A stretch of 64,000 nucleotides of DNA from Rahnella variigena (GTDB lineage: Bacteria; Pseudomonadota; Gammaproteobacteria; Enterobacterales; Enterobacteriaceae): contig NZ_NSDJ01000001.1 of the NCBI RefSeq assembly GCF_003610915.1, forward strand, positions 3,906,001 through 3,970,000, read 5' to 3'. The notes under the pieces are model-generated. The model saw only the letters and a list, made by a program, of their open reading frames with translations. It was not told the origin of the DNA and searched no databases. The first letter of the stretch is position 1, and every line of letters starts with the position of its first letter. Shown here one piece after another: positions 20,401-26,943 of the stretch. A program made the position numbers and the translations under genes.

Positions 20401-22352
20401 ACGCTGATATATCCGTCGCCTTCCAGCGGATTGACAGTCAGGGTCGGCGCGATGGTATCCACGCTCACCGGCGTGGTAATGGTGTTGTGGTTGCCCGCCG
20501 GATCCGTCACGGTGACCACGATATTATTGCTGCCCTGCGGCAAAGTGCCGAGCACGGATGGCGGAACCGTGACGGTAAACGTGCCGTCAGGGGCTACGGT
20601 GCCGGTAATTTGCTGGCCGCCAATGGTGACGGTCACCGTCTGGCCTTCGCCGGTCAGACCGGTGTGGCCGGTCAGCGTCTGGCTGGTGGTGGATTCGCTG
20701 GCATCCAGCGTATTGTCGCCACCGAATGCCGGATCAAGGGTCGGCGGAACACCGTGAATGGCGACAATCAGATCCGTCGTCTGGCTGATGGTATTGCCCT
20801 GAGAATCCACCATGCTGACCGTCACAGTTGTCGAACCGTCGGTGAGTGCCTGCAAATCAGCCGGGGAAAGGGTCAGGCTCCATCCGCCACCCGCCGTGGT
20901 GGTGGTGCTATACACCGTGCTGCCCACGGTGACGGTAATTGGTGTGCCGACGGGCACATTGGACGTCGTGCCGGTGATCACCAGCGCGCTTTGTGCTTCG
21001 CTGGCATTGAGCTGCCCGTCACCGGAAATCGGATTAACGGTCAGCACGCCCGCGCTGTCACTGATGACAAAACTTTCCGGCGTGGAAGTCGAGTTACCGG
21101 CCGCATCGGTCAGGGAAGCCGTCAGCGTATAATTCCCTTCAGCCAGCGCAGAAACGACATTCGCCGGGATGGTCACAGACCAGACGCCGTCCGCGCCGAC
21201 GGTGGCGCTGTAATGCACGCCGTTGAGTACCACATCCACTGACCGGCCCGCTTCAGAAACGGATGCCGTACCGGTGAGAGTCAGAGGTTGCTGATGCTCA
21301 TTGGCATCAATCACATTGTCGCCGTCGATGGGATCAACGGTCAGCGTTGGCGGCGTGGTATCCACCACCACGGTCACGCTTTTAGTGACGGTTTCACCCG
21401 ACGTATTGGTCAGGGTAACGGAAATAACATAAGTCCCGTCGGCCAGTGTTTGCAGTTCGCTGGCAGACAGCGGAACGTTCCAGTTACCGCTGCCATCCAC
21501 CGTCGTGGTGAAGGTTTTGCCGTTGATGGTCAGCACGATGGTGCTGCCTGCGGCGGCGTTAGTTGAACTACCGCTGAAAGTCTGAGTACTTTGTACAGCA
21601 GACTGGTTGACGATATTTTCATTGGCAAAGGCTGCCAGCGTCAGGGTTGGTGCTGCTCCGCCGACAGTGCCGCCACCCGTATTGCCGCCACCGGTATCCC
21701 CGCCGCCCGTATTGCCTCCGCCGGTATTACCGCCACCGGTATTTCCCCCACCCGTATTGCCTCCGCCGGTATTGCCGCCACCGGTATTTCCCCCACCCGT
21801 ATTGCCTCCGCCGGTATTGCCGCCACCGGTGTTACCACCGCCGTCGCTGCCACCATTGTTACTGCTGCTGCCACCGCCACCACCACCGCCGCCACCTGCG
21901 GCAATGGCAATACCGGCGCCCAGCGCAAGCACGCCCAGCACGGCACCTAAAACAGCGGGATCAAAATTAGAGGAGTCGATGACCAGCGCACCGACGTCAG
22001 GAATGGTTTCATACGCGGGAACAATGGGTACGGCGGCTGCCGTCGCGCCGGTATCGACAAACGCGGCATGTTCGATAGGGTGTACGCCGTCGTCAAAAAT
22101 CAGTTCGCTGTGGTGCCCTTTGCCGTCGGTATCAAAGAAACTGTGGTAGCGGACTGTGCGGCCATCTTTCATGTGGATGACCAGATCGTTGCCGACACGC
22201 TCATAGCTGGTGACGGCGTCCCGCGTCGCGTGGACGCGTACGATACTGATTTGATTGAGGGTTACGTCCTGGCTGGCGTTTGAGACCTGAGAAACTACTG
22301 CGCCATTTGTACGAGAAAGAATATCAATAACAACGCTACCGTTCTGAGCCAT
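8427..22352 (-). CDS. Giant BapA-like Ig-repeat adhesin secreted by type I system
   Basis: This is a 4641-residue uninterrupted frame. Residues 1-150 form a BapA-prefix-like domain (VTLNQISIVRV, NDLVIHMKDGRTVRYHSFF) ending in a hydrophobic stretch (132-152). A poly-Gly run and eleven GGGNT-type pentapeptides follow (to about 225). By my count 41 Ig-like repeats of about 95-105 residues come next, each opening with a motif like FGDGYLNIAEAA and closing near VTDAAGNT. A Thr/Asp/Ser-rich linker (about 4400-4480), one RTX-like GGAGDDTI motif (about 4500) and a C-terminal secretion-signal region ending VLVQHGLHVQQS complete it. There is no Sec signal. Start ATG 22352 has AGGGG upstream. Family proteins act at the cell surface in cell-cell adhesion and biofilm formation. 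Ligands are unknown. The gene symbol is left blank because orthology to bapA is by architecture and gene order only. Confidence 0.93.
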   Translation of the reverse strand: MAQNGSVVIDILSRTNGAVVSQVSNASQDVTLNQISIVRVHATRDAVTSYERVGNDLVIHMKDGRTVRYHSFFDTDGKGHHSELIFDDGVHPIEHAAFVDTGATAAAVPIVPAYETIPDVGALVIDSSNFDPAVLGAVLGVLALGAGIAIAAGGGGGGGGGSSSNNGGSDGGGNTGGGNTGGGNTGGGNTGGGNTGGGNTGGGNTGGGNTGGGNTGGGDTGGGNTGGGTVGGAAPTLTLAAFANENIVNQSAVQSTQTFSGSSTNAAAGSTIVLTINGKTFTTTVDGSGNWNVPLSASELQTLADGTYVISVTLTNTSGETVTKSVTVVVDTTPPTLTVDPIDGDNVIDANEHQQPLTLTGTASVSEAGRSVDVVLNGVHYSATVGADGVWSVTIPANVVSALAEGNYTLTASLTDAAGNSTSTPESFVISDSAGVLTVNPISGDGQLNASEAQSALVITGTTSNVPVGTPITVTVGSTVYSTTTTAGGGWSLTLSPADLQALTDGSTTVTVSMVDSQGNTISQTTDLIVAIHGVPPTLDPAFGGDNTLDASESTTSQTLTGHTGLTGEGQTVTVTIGGQQITGTVAPDGTFTVTVPPSVLGTLPQGSNNIVVTVTDPAGNHNTITTPVSVDTIAPTLTVNPLEGDGYISVAEAASQMTLTGTASVSEAGRPVVVTINGVDYTGAIVQPDGSWSVNIPAGSLSNLSQDVTVTATLTDAAGNATTNTSTIHVASDPTLPPLITVNTFASDNIVDGAERQTAQTLSGTTTRVEAGQIVSITLNGHTYSATVGASGNWSVIVPAADMIVLANGPQTITATVSDKAGNEAAPGTDTFNVDTAQEGIAIDPVTGDNVINAVETADGILITGTTLGALPLGMVTVTIGTPGSPNFLTFSTNILADGRWSLAINSADLQGLDPTTQLLTATVLSADGVTPLNNSISVGLDNQAPVPTLNTPFGDGYLNIAEAATAETLSGTTGKAGDGQTVTVTIGGHTYNATVDGAGVWSVSLTSADLQALPPGNNAIVVNVTDRAGNTATLNGTATVDLTAPTLTINPVSGDGYINNAEAAADIAVTGTASISEAGNSVTVTINGQPYTGIVAANGQWTVTVPAGALTGVADGQYPVTVQLADAAGNSTTITSNVQLAADPASAPTITLNAFAGDNILDGAEQQTAQTLSGTTTHVEAGQVVNITLNSVVYNATVQADGSWSVSIPSSALGALTNGTLQIDVAVLDKAGNQATGSESFTVDNTLSGLSVDPVTGDNQLNAQEAAAGVTISGTSANVPVNGVVTIILNGKTYTATVGVGGGWSAQVSAADLATLSDGEHTITVSATDAVGQTVTGSDVLNVIINNLPNATLDTPFGDSILNAAEAGVSQTLTGNTGVSGSGQTAVVTFGGQGYTAVVAADGSFSVSVPSSVLTALGQGPTAVQVAVTDAAGNTSNISVPVSVDTVAPVVTITTPVAGDGTINAAEAGAIIPVSGTTGAGEAGDTVTLSLGGHTYTGTVAAGGGWTVNIPADALANVANGTYTLTATVTDAAGNAGTATAPVTVTADPTLLPTIAIDLFAGDGTLDGAERTNPQTVSGTTTHVEAGQIVTVTIGGIDYQATVLASGAWSVSVPAATLQTLLDGTATIEVSVTDIAGNPAVNSEDFTVNSALGGVTINPITGDNKIDATEAGTGFDISGKTVNVPEGTAVTVQLGTVTYTTQTDADGNWTVNVPSTDVVNLADGTSHVIVTTVTTDLGQVTTTQDLGIYTTLPVPTLNPPFGDGQLGTDEAAATQTLTGSTGLTGDGQTVTVVIDGNTLTGTVATDGTWTVTVPAGTLTGSAEGPTPVVVNVTDAAGNTGTTTGSVNVDFTSPTLTLNPVATDNVINAQEVAGVIELSGTADVADAGQIVTLQFNGQTYQATVQGDGSWSTNVPAGALAGLADGSYTLTATLADLAGNTTTVPETFTVVAANPPVPTIDTPFGDTFLNQREADTDQTLTGTTGVTGAGQSVVVNIGGVDHTATVDAAGIWTVNISAADLQLITEGPQNIVVTATDSAGNTGTANSAITVDYTLPTLSFDPVASDDIINAAETLQPVVISGTSDIPDAGQTVSVVLSFNNVTYTAVVQPDGTWSFTLPSSVVQALADTTYTLSATITDAAGNTTTGDHTFTVDAAAADLPTLTITAVSEDDYINAAEKGADIPITGTSTNLEVGQTVVVSFNGKNYNALVGANGDWTATVPLADLATLSDGPITVTATSADLAGNPASASHNATVIAQPGDLPTLSINAISGDDYINIIEHNQGMTVSGTSTHVPVGGTVTVVITGEAYTATYTATVQADGSWSFPMTAAQVQAMPAGNNTFTATADDVAQNVATATHDVAVDTTAPILTVTVDTGGDDIINLAEAALGIPVSGTTDPNLTVTVTLNGKDYTTIADGTGVWSLTIPGVDVQAITTDGTKTIGVSVTDPAGNNLTTSADFTLSSHALPTLTIGVIAGDGILNITEAANGFNLSGSSSGLAPGTVVQVTVPGLADPISGTVNPDGLGWTAIVAPNLLSGLTTGIVQVTVTAEDVAGNPASSSASLDIELSALLLPTINTPFVDGVLNATEAAGNQLITGTTGITGAGQTVLVTVDGTPVLATVANDGTWTATVPSGVLQGLADATHTISVTATDSAGNTSAAGTLDFTSVTQVLPVAGINVPFGDGILNLDEATAGGSITGTTGITSPGQTVTVVINGNAVPVVVDSAAGTWTVTLTPAQLLGLQDGTWPVVVTVTDSAGNTSPLTASVDVRINNIPQPTIDLPFGDGTLNIEESAAVGGQTLTGSTGVTGAGQTVSVAIAGMTGSPFAAAVDPDTGNWTLNLTPAQLATLGLATAQHDITVTATDSVGNHNDTTISFTSHLSGPVPVINEPFLDGSLNIAEAAGVNVITGNTGITGDNQNVKLTIDVGGTTYTATVDPTTGDWAVSLPAGVLSSLGSGTHDINVTVTDAAGNTTPATLAFTSYLTVPDVTINTPFGDGYLSAAEAATAQTITGTTGLTGAGQTVVVTIGGLTIPGVTVDANGNWTAPLSTSEIADLPQGAQQISVTVTDAGGNTGSASADVGIAVTQLPTVAVTSFAGAGFDLTYAESQSTQTITGTTVNVQAGQQVTVSVGGISHQATVLGDGTWSATFTPAELATLDSADTITASVNDLAGNTANLPLPQAITVNLTPPTFAITIDPVTGDNIINVADGNPANITVSGKSINVPDGTLVNITVGGVPHLATVTGGTWSVSVAAAEFVNGTTTNVTASTLIPATSATQGVLVDTTAPTVTINAFTGDDVLNSTESKSAQVITGTADTGDVGRVVAVTLNGKTYNGTVQTGGTWSVSVPAADLQALPQGNGATNVISATLTDAAGNVGTAVPHTVTVDTTAPLLALDVVAGNNVINLAESLLNVLVGGTSSGADGQTVNVTLGGASIGTAVIQPGGAWSLNLTPAQLLLLNDGTLTLAATVTDQAGNTTSVSTGLDIFFNKLLDLNVASGLGLTDGFLNLAESQVAQTISGTAIGAGVGSVISTVIDGTPLSAVVGANGVWSMTIPAAVLGALTDGAQVIDLTLTDAAGNTKVEALNLDVLKTLPVLGNLDPLFGGNGLLNAAESLLAQTIGGVATAVDGTQVTVTLGGKTYNTTVTAGTWNIQIQPGDLGALLDGNLNLGITLTDPAGNTSSTTIPVGIAIHNLPQVVLNTVFGDGVLNIADLLVNQTISGTVSNVAAGTAIAVQVGTQTINGVVDATGHFLVTVPPSVLGLLSGTTAAVSVTVADAAGNVGSAVANAVLDLVQPVINLTSVLGDGLLNAADALTTQVIGGTVGGVAAGTQVQVTLGGKTFLGATDGTGAFSITLQPGDLKALGDGTFPVVVSVTDAGGNTSTSSSTLTSIINAVPKIVLDPVFGADGILNAAEALLTQTISGTVTNGHVGETVNINVGGGLINLTATVGSDGKFSASLTPLQLAGLLDGNLTIVTSVTDEVGNTASNTVGLNVGIHNLPSIVLNPVFGDGVLNVVDLLTGQTISGIATNVAQGTQVQISLNGKNYLANVGVGGVFSVTVPVTDLGAILNGTQSVVASLVDGSGNTASVTNLLSVVAQSLPTITLNPLFGDGLLNAADALLTQTISGTTTNAQGSTVTLNVGGNTLTALVKADGTFSVAVPQLTLASLLDGTLNVGASITNAAGHSTSGSATATVGIHVLPTLSLGSLFGGDGYLNAAEAGANTNITGTSNLLNGTVSVSIGGVTHTGTITNGAWSVPFTSAELKGLADGSTQVSVSVADLVGNTAIISNPLSVLTHALPLAALNPLLGLTLGVVGGILGGQGLTLSGTSRNIAQGGLVSVTLLGNTLAGTVQADGTWTVKLTSALLSSYGLVGLLNALLGAVVELKAVDAAGNGFDAHVGLTVGSTLPADANVAQVQSLSVDDTHTLAAVHTTDTSTTTDTSVTHAASTLTDPLVTADTSASTTTTHDTTTADTTAHADTAFSIGGITIDLTATDGVAIGGAGDDTISVHTLDFSQIDGGTGVDTLLLAGTNQHLDLTVLGLKVEHIDIFDLGNSGTNSISLNLHEALNVKDNPTDEVIIKGGEGSLVNLQMGTDGAWNETGQRTVDGLTFDVYHNASMDTSNTLGDVLVQHGLHVQQS
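9135..21655 (-). repeat. Array of about 41 Ig-like domain repeats inside the adhesin gene
   Basis: The coding region of the adhesin consists of near-contiguous units of about 290-310 bases. At protein level each starts with a proline/threonine-rich beta strand, then G-D-G/N-x-L/I-N-x-A-E, GTT/GTAS, a TVTIGG/TVTLNG strand, and W-(T/S)-V near the middle. Units fall into several subtypes, e.g. those with the NTPFGDGYLN opening and those with the AFAGDNILDGAEQ opening, and these alternate over the first half. Such arrays recombine and vary in length between strains. Confidence 0.85.
21676..21840 (-). repeat. 15-bp minisatellite coding Gly-rich GGGNT linker
   Basis: Eleven 15-base units encode GGGNT (one GGGDT). 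Synonymous third-base differences recur every third unit over much of the array, giving a 45-base higher-order period: units reading CCCGTATTGCCTCCG, CCGGTATT(A/G)CCGCCA and CCGGTATTTCCCCCA on the plus strand follow each other in order. That pattern indicates expansion by 45-base blocks. The linker tethers the N-terminal prefix domain to the Ig array. Confidence 0.9.
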
Positions 22353-23023
22353 GTTGTACCCCTGTTACACCAGTTGTTGCCCACACACGCTAAATACCGC
22401 TCTCTCCTTTTAAGGAAAAAGCGGTGTGTCGTGATGTGAAGACCATTAAAAAAAATGGGTATACTTCCAACTGGTGTCAGGGAATGCCATAGACTACAAA
22501 TCGAACAAATTAAAGCGTGGTGAATACATTAAGATATTTTTTATGACTTTAATGATTCATTGTTTCGGTAGTTTTTGCCCGAAACTCCATAAGTTATATG
22601 CATGATTTGGGATAAGTGCTATAAAAAAACCAAATCATCATGACAAGAAAATTTCATCAATGAATTATAAAACATCCGTTTGACGAGGATTGGATCGTCA
22701 TCTAGCTTACTGAGAATTAAAACAAATGCATAAAAAACAACATATTATTAACTTTTACGCAAAGAGTAAGCCAGATCATTATTAATGAAATCAAGCATTA
22801 GCCCGCTGAAACACCCATCAAAATGACTTACCAATTGTGTGATCGTGTTTTAGATTTTTTATCGCTAATGTATTGCCCTGAGAAATAATTAAGACTTTGT
22901 GCAATCACAGTAACTTATGCTTTCTGATAAAGTGTCCGGTCAGTCAGACAGGTGGAAACTGAGTCAGTGTTTTTGTATCGAAAAGGCATATCTGAAAGGT
23001 ACGCCTAAAAGGAATTTCCAAAG
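22353..23023. promoter_or_regulatory. AT-rich leader/promoter region between adhesin and MFS gene
   Basis: This is a 671-base gap without a gene, much richer in A and T than its surroundings. It must hold the divergent promoters of the adhesin locus and the MFS transporter. I did not find a convincing -35/-10 pair for either. Near the adhesin, 22396-22425 forms a hairpin (ACCGCT / AGCGGT with an inner CCTT / AAGG) about 45 bases before the adhesin start. It would lie in the mRNA leader if transcription begins upstream. A long AT-rich promoter is the usual target of H-NS silencing. That is an inference. Confidence 0.5.
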
Positions 23024-24208
23024 ATGTCTCCAGAACCGATGACGACAGCTTCGTCACCTGAATATCCCCTGACTGCTGCGCCGGTTCCGGGCAGAGCGCA
23101 ACAACATGCCACCCGGCTGATTTTCTTATTGTCCGGTTTTGCCATGGCCGCCTGGGCACCGCTGGTGCCCTTTGTTAAATTGCGGCTGGCAATCAGTGAC
23201 GGCACATTAGGATTACTGTTGCTATGCATTGGCGCAGGTTCGACCTTTTCGATGCCGCTGACCGGTTTTCTCACCGGAAAACTGGGATGTAAAACCGTGA
23301 TTTTGATTGCCAGCGTGTTACTGCTGCTGGCATTGCCCCTGCTGACGCTGATGGACAGCACCGCCGGTATGGCCGTGGTGCTGCTGGTGTTCGGTGCGGC
23401 GATAGGCATGATTGATGTGGCCATGAACGTCCACGCGATTGTGGTTGAAAAAGCCAGCGGCCGCGCGATGATGTCCGGGTTTCATGGCTTTTTCAGCATG
23501 GGCAGCATTTTTGGCGCGCTGGCCGTCACCGGTTTATTATTTTTCGGGCTGACGCCTTTTGAGTCGGTGATGCTGGTCGTGATTTTACTGGCCGTTCTGA
23601 CGGTGGTAACCAGCCCGCACTTGTGGCGCGAAACCCGTCATGATGGCGATGGCCCTATTTTTGTCCTGCCCCGCGGCTGGGTCATTTTGCTGGGCTTTTT
23701 ATGTTTTGTGATGTTTTTGACCGAAGGGTCGATGCTTGACTGGGGCGCCCTGTTCCTCACCACGGAACGCGGCGTTGCAGCACATCAGGCCGGACTGGGC
23801 TACGCTGTTTTCTCGGTCGCTATGACCGCAGGACGTCTGACCGGTGACAAAATTATCGCCGCGTTCGGGCGTTATAAAGTACTGATGTACGGCAGTCTTT
23901 GTGCCAGTCTCGGGCTGATTTTGCTGACGCTGGTGGATAATCTGTGGATTGCCGGTCTGGGCTTTGTCATGATCGGATTTGGTGCCTCGAATCTGGTACC
24001 GATTATGTTCAGCGCGGCAGGTAATCAGACATCAATGCCTGCCAGCATGGCTATCGCCTCCGTGACAACTCTGGGTTATGCCGGTATTTTGGCGGGCCCT
24101 GCGCTGATAGGTTTTATCGCACAGGTCAGTAGTTTGTCTTTTGCATTAGGTTGCGTAGCGGCGATGATGCTTTGTGTCACCGCCTGCGCCAGAGCCGTTG
24201 TCCGGTAA
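23024..24208 (+). CDS. MFS transporter, YbjJ-like
   Basis: This is a 394-residue major facilitator with about twelve predicted membrane helices in two halves. It contains FLTGKLGCKTVI between helices 2 and 3 (about residues 83-94), in the place of the MFS loop motif, and a central hydrophilic loop (WRETRHDGDGPIF). The overall look (FLLSGFAMAAWAPLVPFVKL near the start, VAMNVHAIVVEK, GFHGFFSMGSIFGA) resembles the E. coli inner-membrane protein YbjJ group. The substrate is unknown. Start ATG 23024 has AAGGAA about 10 bases upstream; an internal ATG at 23039 is possible. It ends 37 bases before rcsD on the same strand, so some readthrough into rcsD is possible. E. coli has no such gene next to rcsD, as far as I recall. 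Confidence 0.8.
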   Translation: MSPEPMTTASSPEYPLTAAPVPGRAQQHATRLIFLLSGFAMAAWAPLVPFVKLRLAISDGTLGLLLLCIGAGSTFSMPLTGFLTGKLGCKTVILIASVLLLLALPLLTLMDSTAGMAVVLLVFGAAIGMIDVAMNVHAIVVEKASGRAMMSGFHGFFSMGSIFGALAVTGLLFFGLTPFESVMLVVILLAVLTVVTSPHLWRETRHDGDGPIFVLPRGWVILLGFLCFVMFLTEGSMLDWGALFLTTERGVAAHQAGLGYAVFSVAMTAGRLTGDKIIAAFGRYKVLMYGSLCASLGLILLTLVDNLWIAGLGFVMIGFGASNLVPIMFSAAGNQTSMPASMAIASVTTLGYAGILAGPALIGFIAQVSSLSFALGCVAAMMLCVTACARAVVR

Positions 24209-24245
24209 AGAGTAATAACAAGAATGAAGGAAAAAACTCATCATC

Positions 24246-26939
24246 ATGGCTGGTAAATATTTATCGCTGACATCGACCAATATCACGCGCTTCTTTTGGT
24301 TGTTCATTGTCCTTCTGGTGATGGGACTGGGCCTGTATGGTTACAATTACACCAATGCCTATCTGAACGATAAGATGCGAACGGTGCAAAACACCGCCGA
24401 ACTGCTGCAAAAACGTATCGATAAATTCCGTTACATGACCTACCAGATTTATGACAACTATTCGGGTCAGCCTATGACACCCGATGCGGTCAGTACGCAG
24501 GAAATCCGTCTGCGTCAGGACATGTATCTTGTCTCCAAACCTCATAAAAAAACCGATGCGCTTATTTTAGGCACCCATGACAGCTCTACGCTGGATTTAA
24601 CCCTGAAAATCTCGTCGTTTCTGGATGATCAGTGGGGCTCAAACACACTGCCCTACTCGCTGTATTACCTGAATGGTCAGGATAACAGTATGCTGGTGGT
24701 GACGACCGTTCCCTTGCAGCAACAAGATTCGCGCCTGAAGGAAAACGCATTCACCAGCACATTGCAGGCGCGTCGCGCTGAAATGCTGCAACAGGCCAAT
24801 ACGCTGGATGAACGTGAAAGCTATTCCCCGTTGAGAAAATCGCGTCAGGGCAGCGACTACTCGTTCTCCCTGCGCACCACGTTTAATAATCCCGGACATC
24901 TGGCGACTGTTATTGCCTTTGATTTACCGATAACTGATCTTGTGCCCTACAACATGGCGCGGGATAATTTCCAGTTAAACGGCAACACCACGGCGGTAAA
25001 TGAAGGGGATCCGGAAGACGATAGCGCCGAGGCCAGCAGCATCGTGATGCAGGGCTGGACACTGGTGTTTGACGTTCCGCTGAGTAATTCGCCGCTGTCG
25101 CTGACCTATCATGTTCCCTTGTTCAGTCTGGTCGTTGACCTTTCACGCAATAACTTCTGGCTGATCCTGGTTAATCTGTTCCTGATGGGTCTGGCGATGG
25201 CCAGCATTTACTTTATCCGCCATCAGTACATCCGCCCGAGCGAAAATATGGCCGCCCAGTTGCAGATGCAGCAGGCGCTGAACCAGGAAATCATCTCCGG
25301 ACTGCCACTCGGTTTGCTGGTGTATAACTTCAGCAATCACAGTGTGGTGCTGAGCAATAAAATTGCCGACCAGCTGTTACCGCATCTGAGCCTGAATAAA
25401 ATCGCCAATATGGCCGAACAGCATCACGGCACCATTCAGGCCACGGTCAATAACGAAGTCTATGAAATCCGCATGATCCGCAGTCAGATCTCACCGGAAA
25501 CTTACCTGTTTATGCTTCATGATCAGGACAAAGAAGTGATGGTGAACCGCACACTGCAACAGGCAAAACGCGAGTTTGAGAAAAACCTGCAGGCCCGTAA
25601 ACTGATGCTGCACAATTTAGGCATTGAGCTGAATCAGCCATTGCAGGAGCTGAACGGACTGGCGGTGGCGCTGGTGGAAGAGCAAAGCCCGGAAGAGCGC
25701 CAGACGCTGGAAGGCAAGCTGCTCAATGAATCGCGCAATGCGCTGACGTTGGTAGACAACATCACATTGCTGACGCGGCTGGAAACGCAGGACTGGCAAC
25801 CGGCTGGTGAAAAGTACGTGTTATCCGCCATGATTGATGAACTGTTGCTTGAAGCCCTGCCCCGCCTGAACCAGAAAGGTCTTGGCTTACTCAATCACTT
25901 CCAGATTGCCCCGGAAGCCACCTTTGTCGGCGACGTGCAGGCGGTGAAGAAAATCCTTTCGCTGCTGCTCGATTATGCCATCGTCACCACCTCTCTGGGT
26001 AAAGTGACGCTGACCAGCGAACAGGACGAAGATCGTCCGGATCAGTTGATTTTCCACATTAACGATACCGGTAGCGGAATTTCCAAGGAAGAATTAAGCA
26101 ATCTGAATTATCCTTTCCTGAGCCAGACACTGGTTGACCGTTTCAATCACGGCTCCGGCCTGACATTCTTCCTGTGTAATCAGCTGTGTAAAAAGCTTGG
26201 CGGCCAGTTAGAAATCCGCAGCAAGCTAGATATTGGCACACGCTATACTGTACGTGTTAAACAGCGTCAGGAAGCGCAGGAGCTTGAAGCTGAGCATGAG
26301 AAATTACTGAATGATGTGACGGTCTTGCTCGACATCACGTCTGAAGAAGTTCGCGGTATTATCACCCGGACCATGAATGCCTATGGTGCCGTATGCATCG
26401 TGGCTGATGACCGGCAGGTCGCGCGGGAATACGACGTTTTACTGACAGATAACCCGCAGAACAGCGACAAATTTACGCTTTTGCTGACTGATGATGAGTC
26501 AGGTTTCCAGCAGCTTGAAAAGCATTATATTCGCGTCAATTACAACATCAGCAGTGCGCTGATTGACGCAACCCTACTGTTAATCGAACAGCAATTTTCT
26601 GTTTCCGATGACAGTGTTTCATCCGAAGAACCCGGTGAAGACTCTCTCGACTATTATGAAAAGCAGTTAAAATCAAGCGATTACTATCAGCTTTTCGTCG
26701 AGACAGTACCGGAAGATCTTGAGAAACTGTATAATGAGAACCAACGTCGTGATTTCACGTCACTTTCACAAACAGCACATCGTCTCAAGGGGGTGTTCGC
26801 TATGCTGAACCTGACCCCAGGCAAGCAAATGTGTGAATCGTTAGAGCAATACATCGCAGATGGCGATGCTTTACAGATTACTGAAACCATCAATCACATT
26901 GATTCTTTTGTCTCCAGACTGCTCCAGCAAGGTAGCTAA
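24246..26939 (+). CDS. rcsD: RcsD phosphotransfer protein
   Basis: RcsD carries phosphate from RcsC to RcsB in the Rcs envelope-stress relay, in the inner membrane. The 897 residues match the family length. There are two membrane helices (about residues 15-33 and 300-325, FWLILVNLFLMGLAMASIYF) bracketing a periplasmic domain. A histidine-kinase-like domain that lacks the phospho-accepting H-box His follows. The C-terminal HPt domain has SLSQTAHRLKGVFAMLNL with the phosphorylated His at residue 845 (842 in E. coli). The start ATG is at 24246, preceded by AAGGA at about 24228. rcsB follows after 4 bases, and a promoter for rcsB inside rcsD is known in E. coli. The protein is intact. Confidence 0.97.
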   Translation: MAGKYLSLTSTNITRFFWLFIVLLVMGLGLYGYNYTNAYLNDKMRTVQNTAELLQKRIDKFRYMTYQIYDNYSGQPMTPDAVSTQEIRLRQDMYLVSKPHKKTDALILGTHDSSTLDLTLKISSFLDDQWGSNTLPYSLYYLNGQDNSMLVVTTVPLQQQDSRLKENAFTSTLQARRAEMLQQANTLDERESYSPLRKSRQGSDYSFSLRTTFNNPGHLATVIAFDLPITDLVPYNMARDNFQLNGNTTAVNEGDPEDDSAEASSIVMQGWTLVFDVPLSNSPLSLTYHVPLFSLVVDLSRNNFWLILVNLFLMGLAMASIYFIRHQYIRPSENMAAQLQMQQALNQEIISGLPLGLLVYNFSNHSVVLSNKIADQLLPHLSLNKIANMAEQHHGTIQATVNNEVYEIRMIRSQISPETYLFMLHDQDKEVMVNRTLQQAKREFEKNLQARKLMLHNLGIELNQPLQELNGLAVALVEEQSPEERQTLEGKLLNESRNALTLVDNITLLTRLETQDWQPAGEKYVLSAMIDELLLEALPRLNQKGLGLLNHFQIAPEATFVGDVQAVKKILSLLLDYAIVTTSLGKVTLTSEQDEDRPDQLIFHINDTGSGISKEELSNLNYPFLSQTLVDRFNHGSGLTFFLCNQLCKKLGGQLEIRSKLDIGTRYTVRVKQRQEAQELEAEHEKLLNDVTVLLDITSEEVRGIITRTMNAYGAVCIVADDRQVAREYDVLLTDNPQNSDKFTLLLTDDESGFQQLEKHYIRVNYNISSALIDATLLLIEQQFSVSDDSVSSEEPGEDSLDYYEKQLKSSDYYQLFVETVPEDLEKLYNENQRRDFTSLSQTAHRLKGVFAMLNLTPGKQMCESLEQYIADGDALQITETINHIDSFVSRLLQQGS

Positions 26940-26943
26940 TCAC

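Noticed and set aside
9811..21570. Many open frames opposite the adhesin gene
   Set aside because: They repeat with the Ig-domain period and translate to low-complexity Val/Pro/Ser- or Arg-rich sequence. They are shadows of the repeat array.
9135..21655. Regular repeats as a possible CRISPR array
   Set aside because: The units are about 300 bases, coding and diverged, with no short identical repeats separated by unique spacers and no cas genes in the window.
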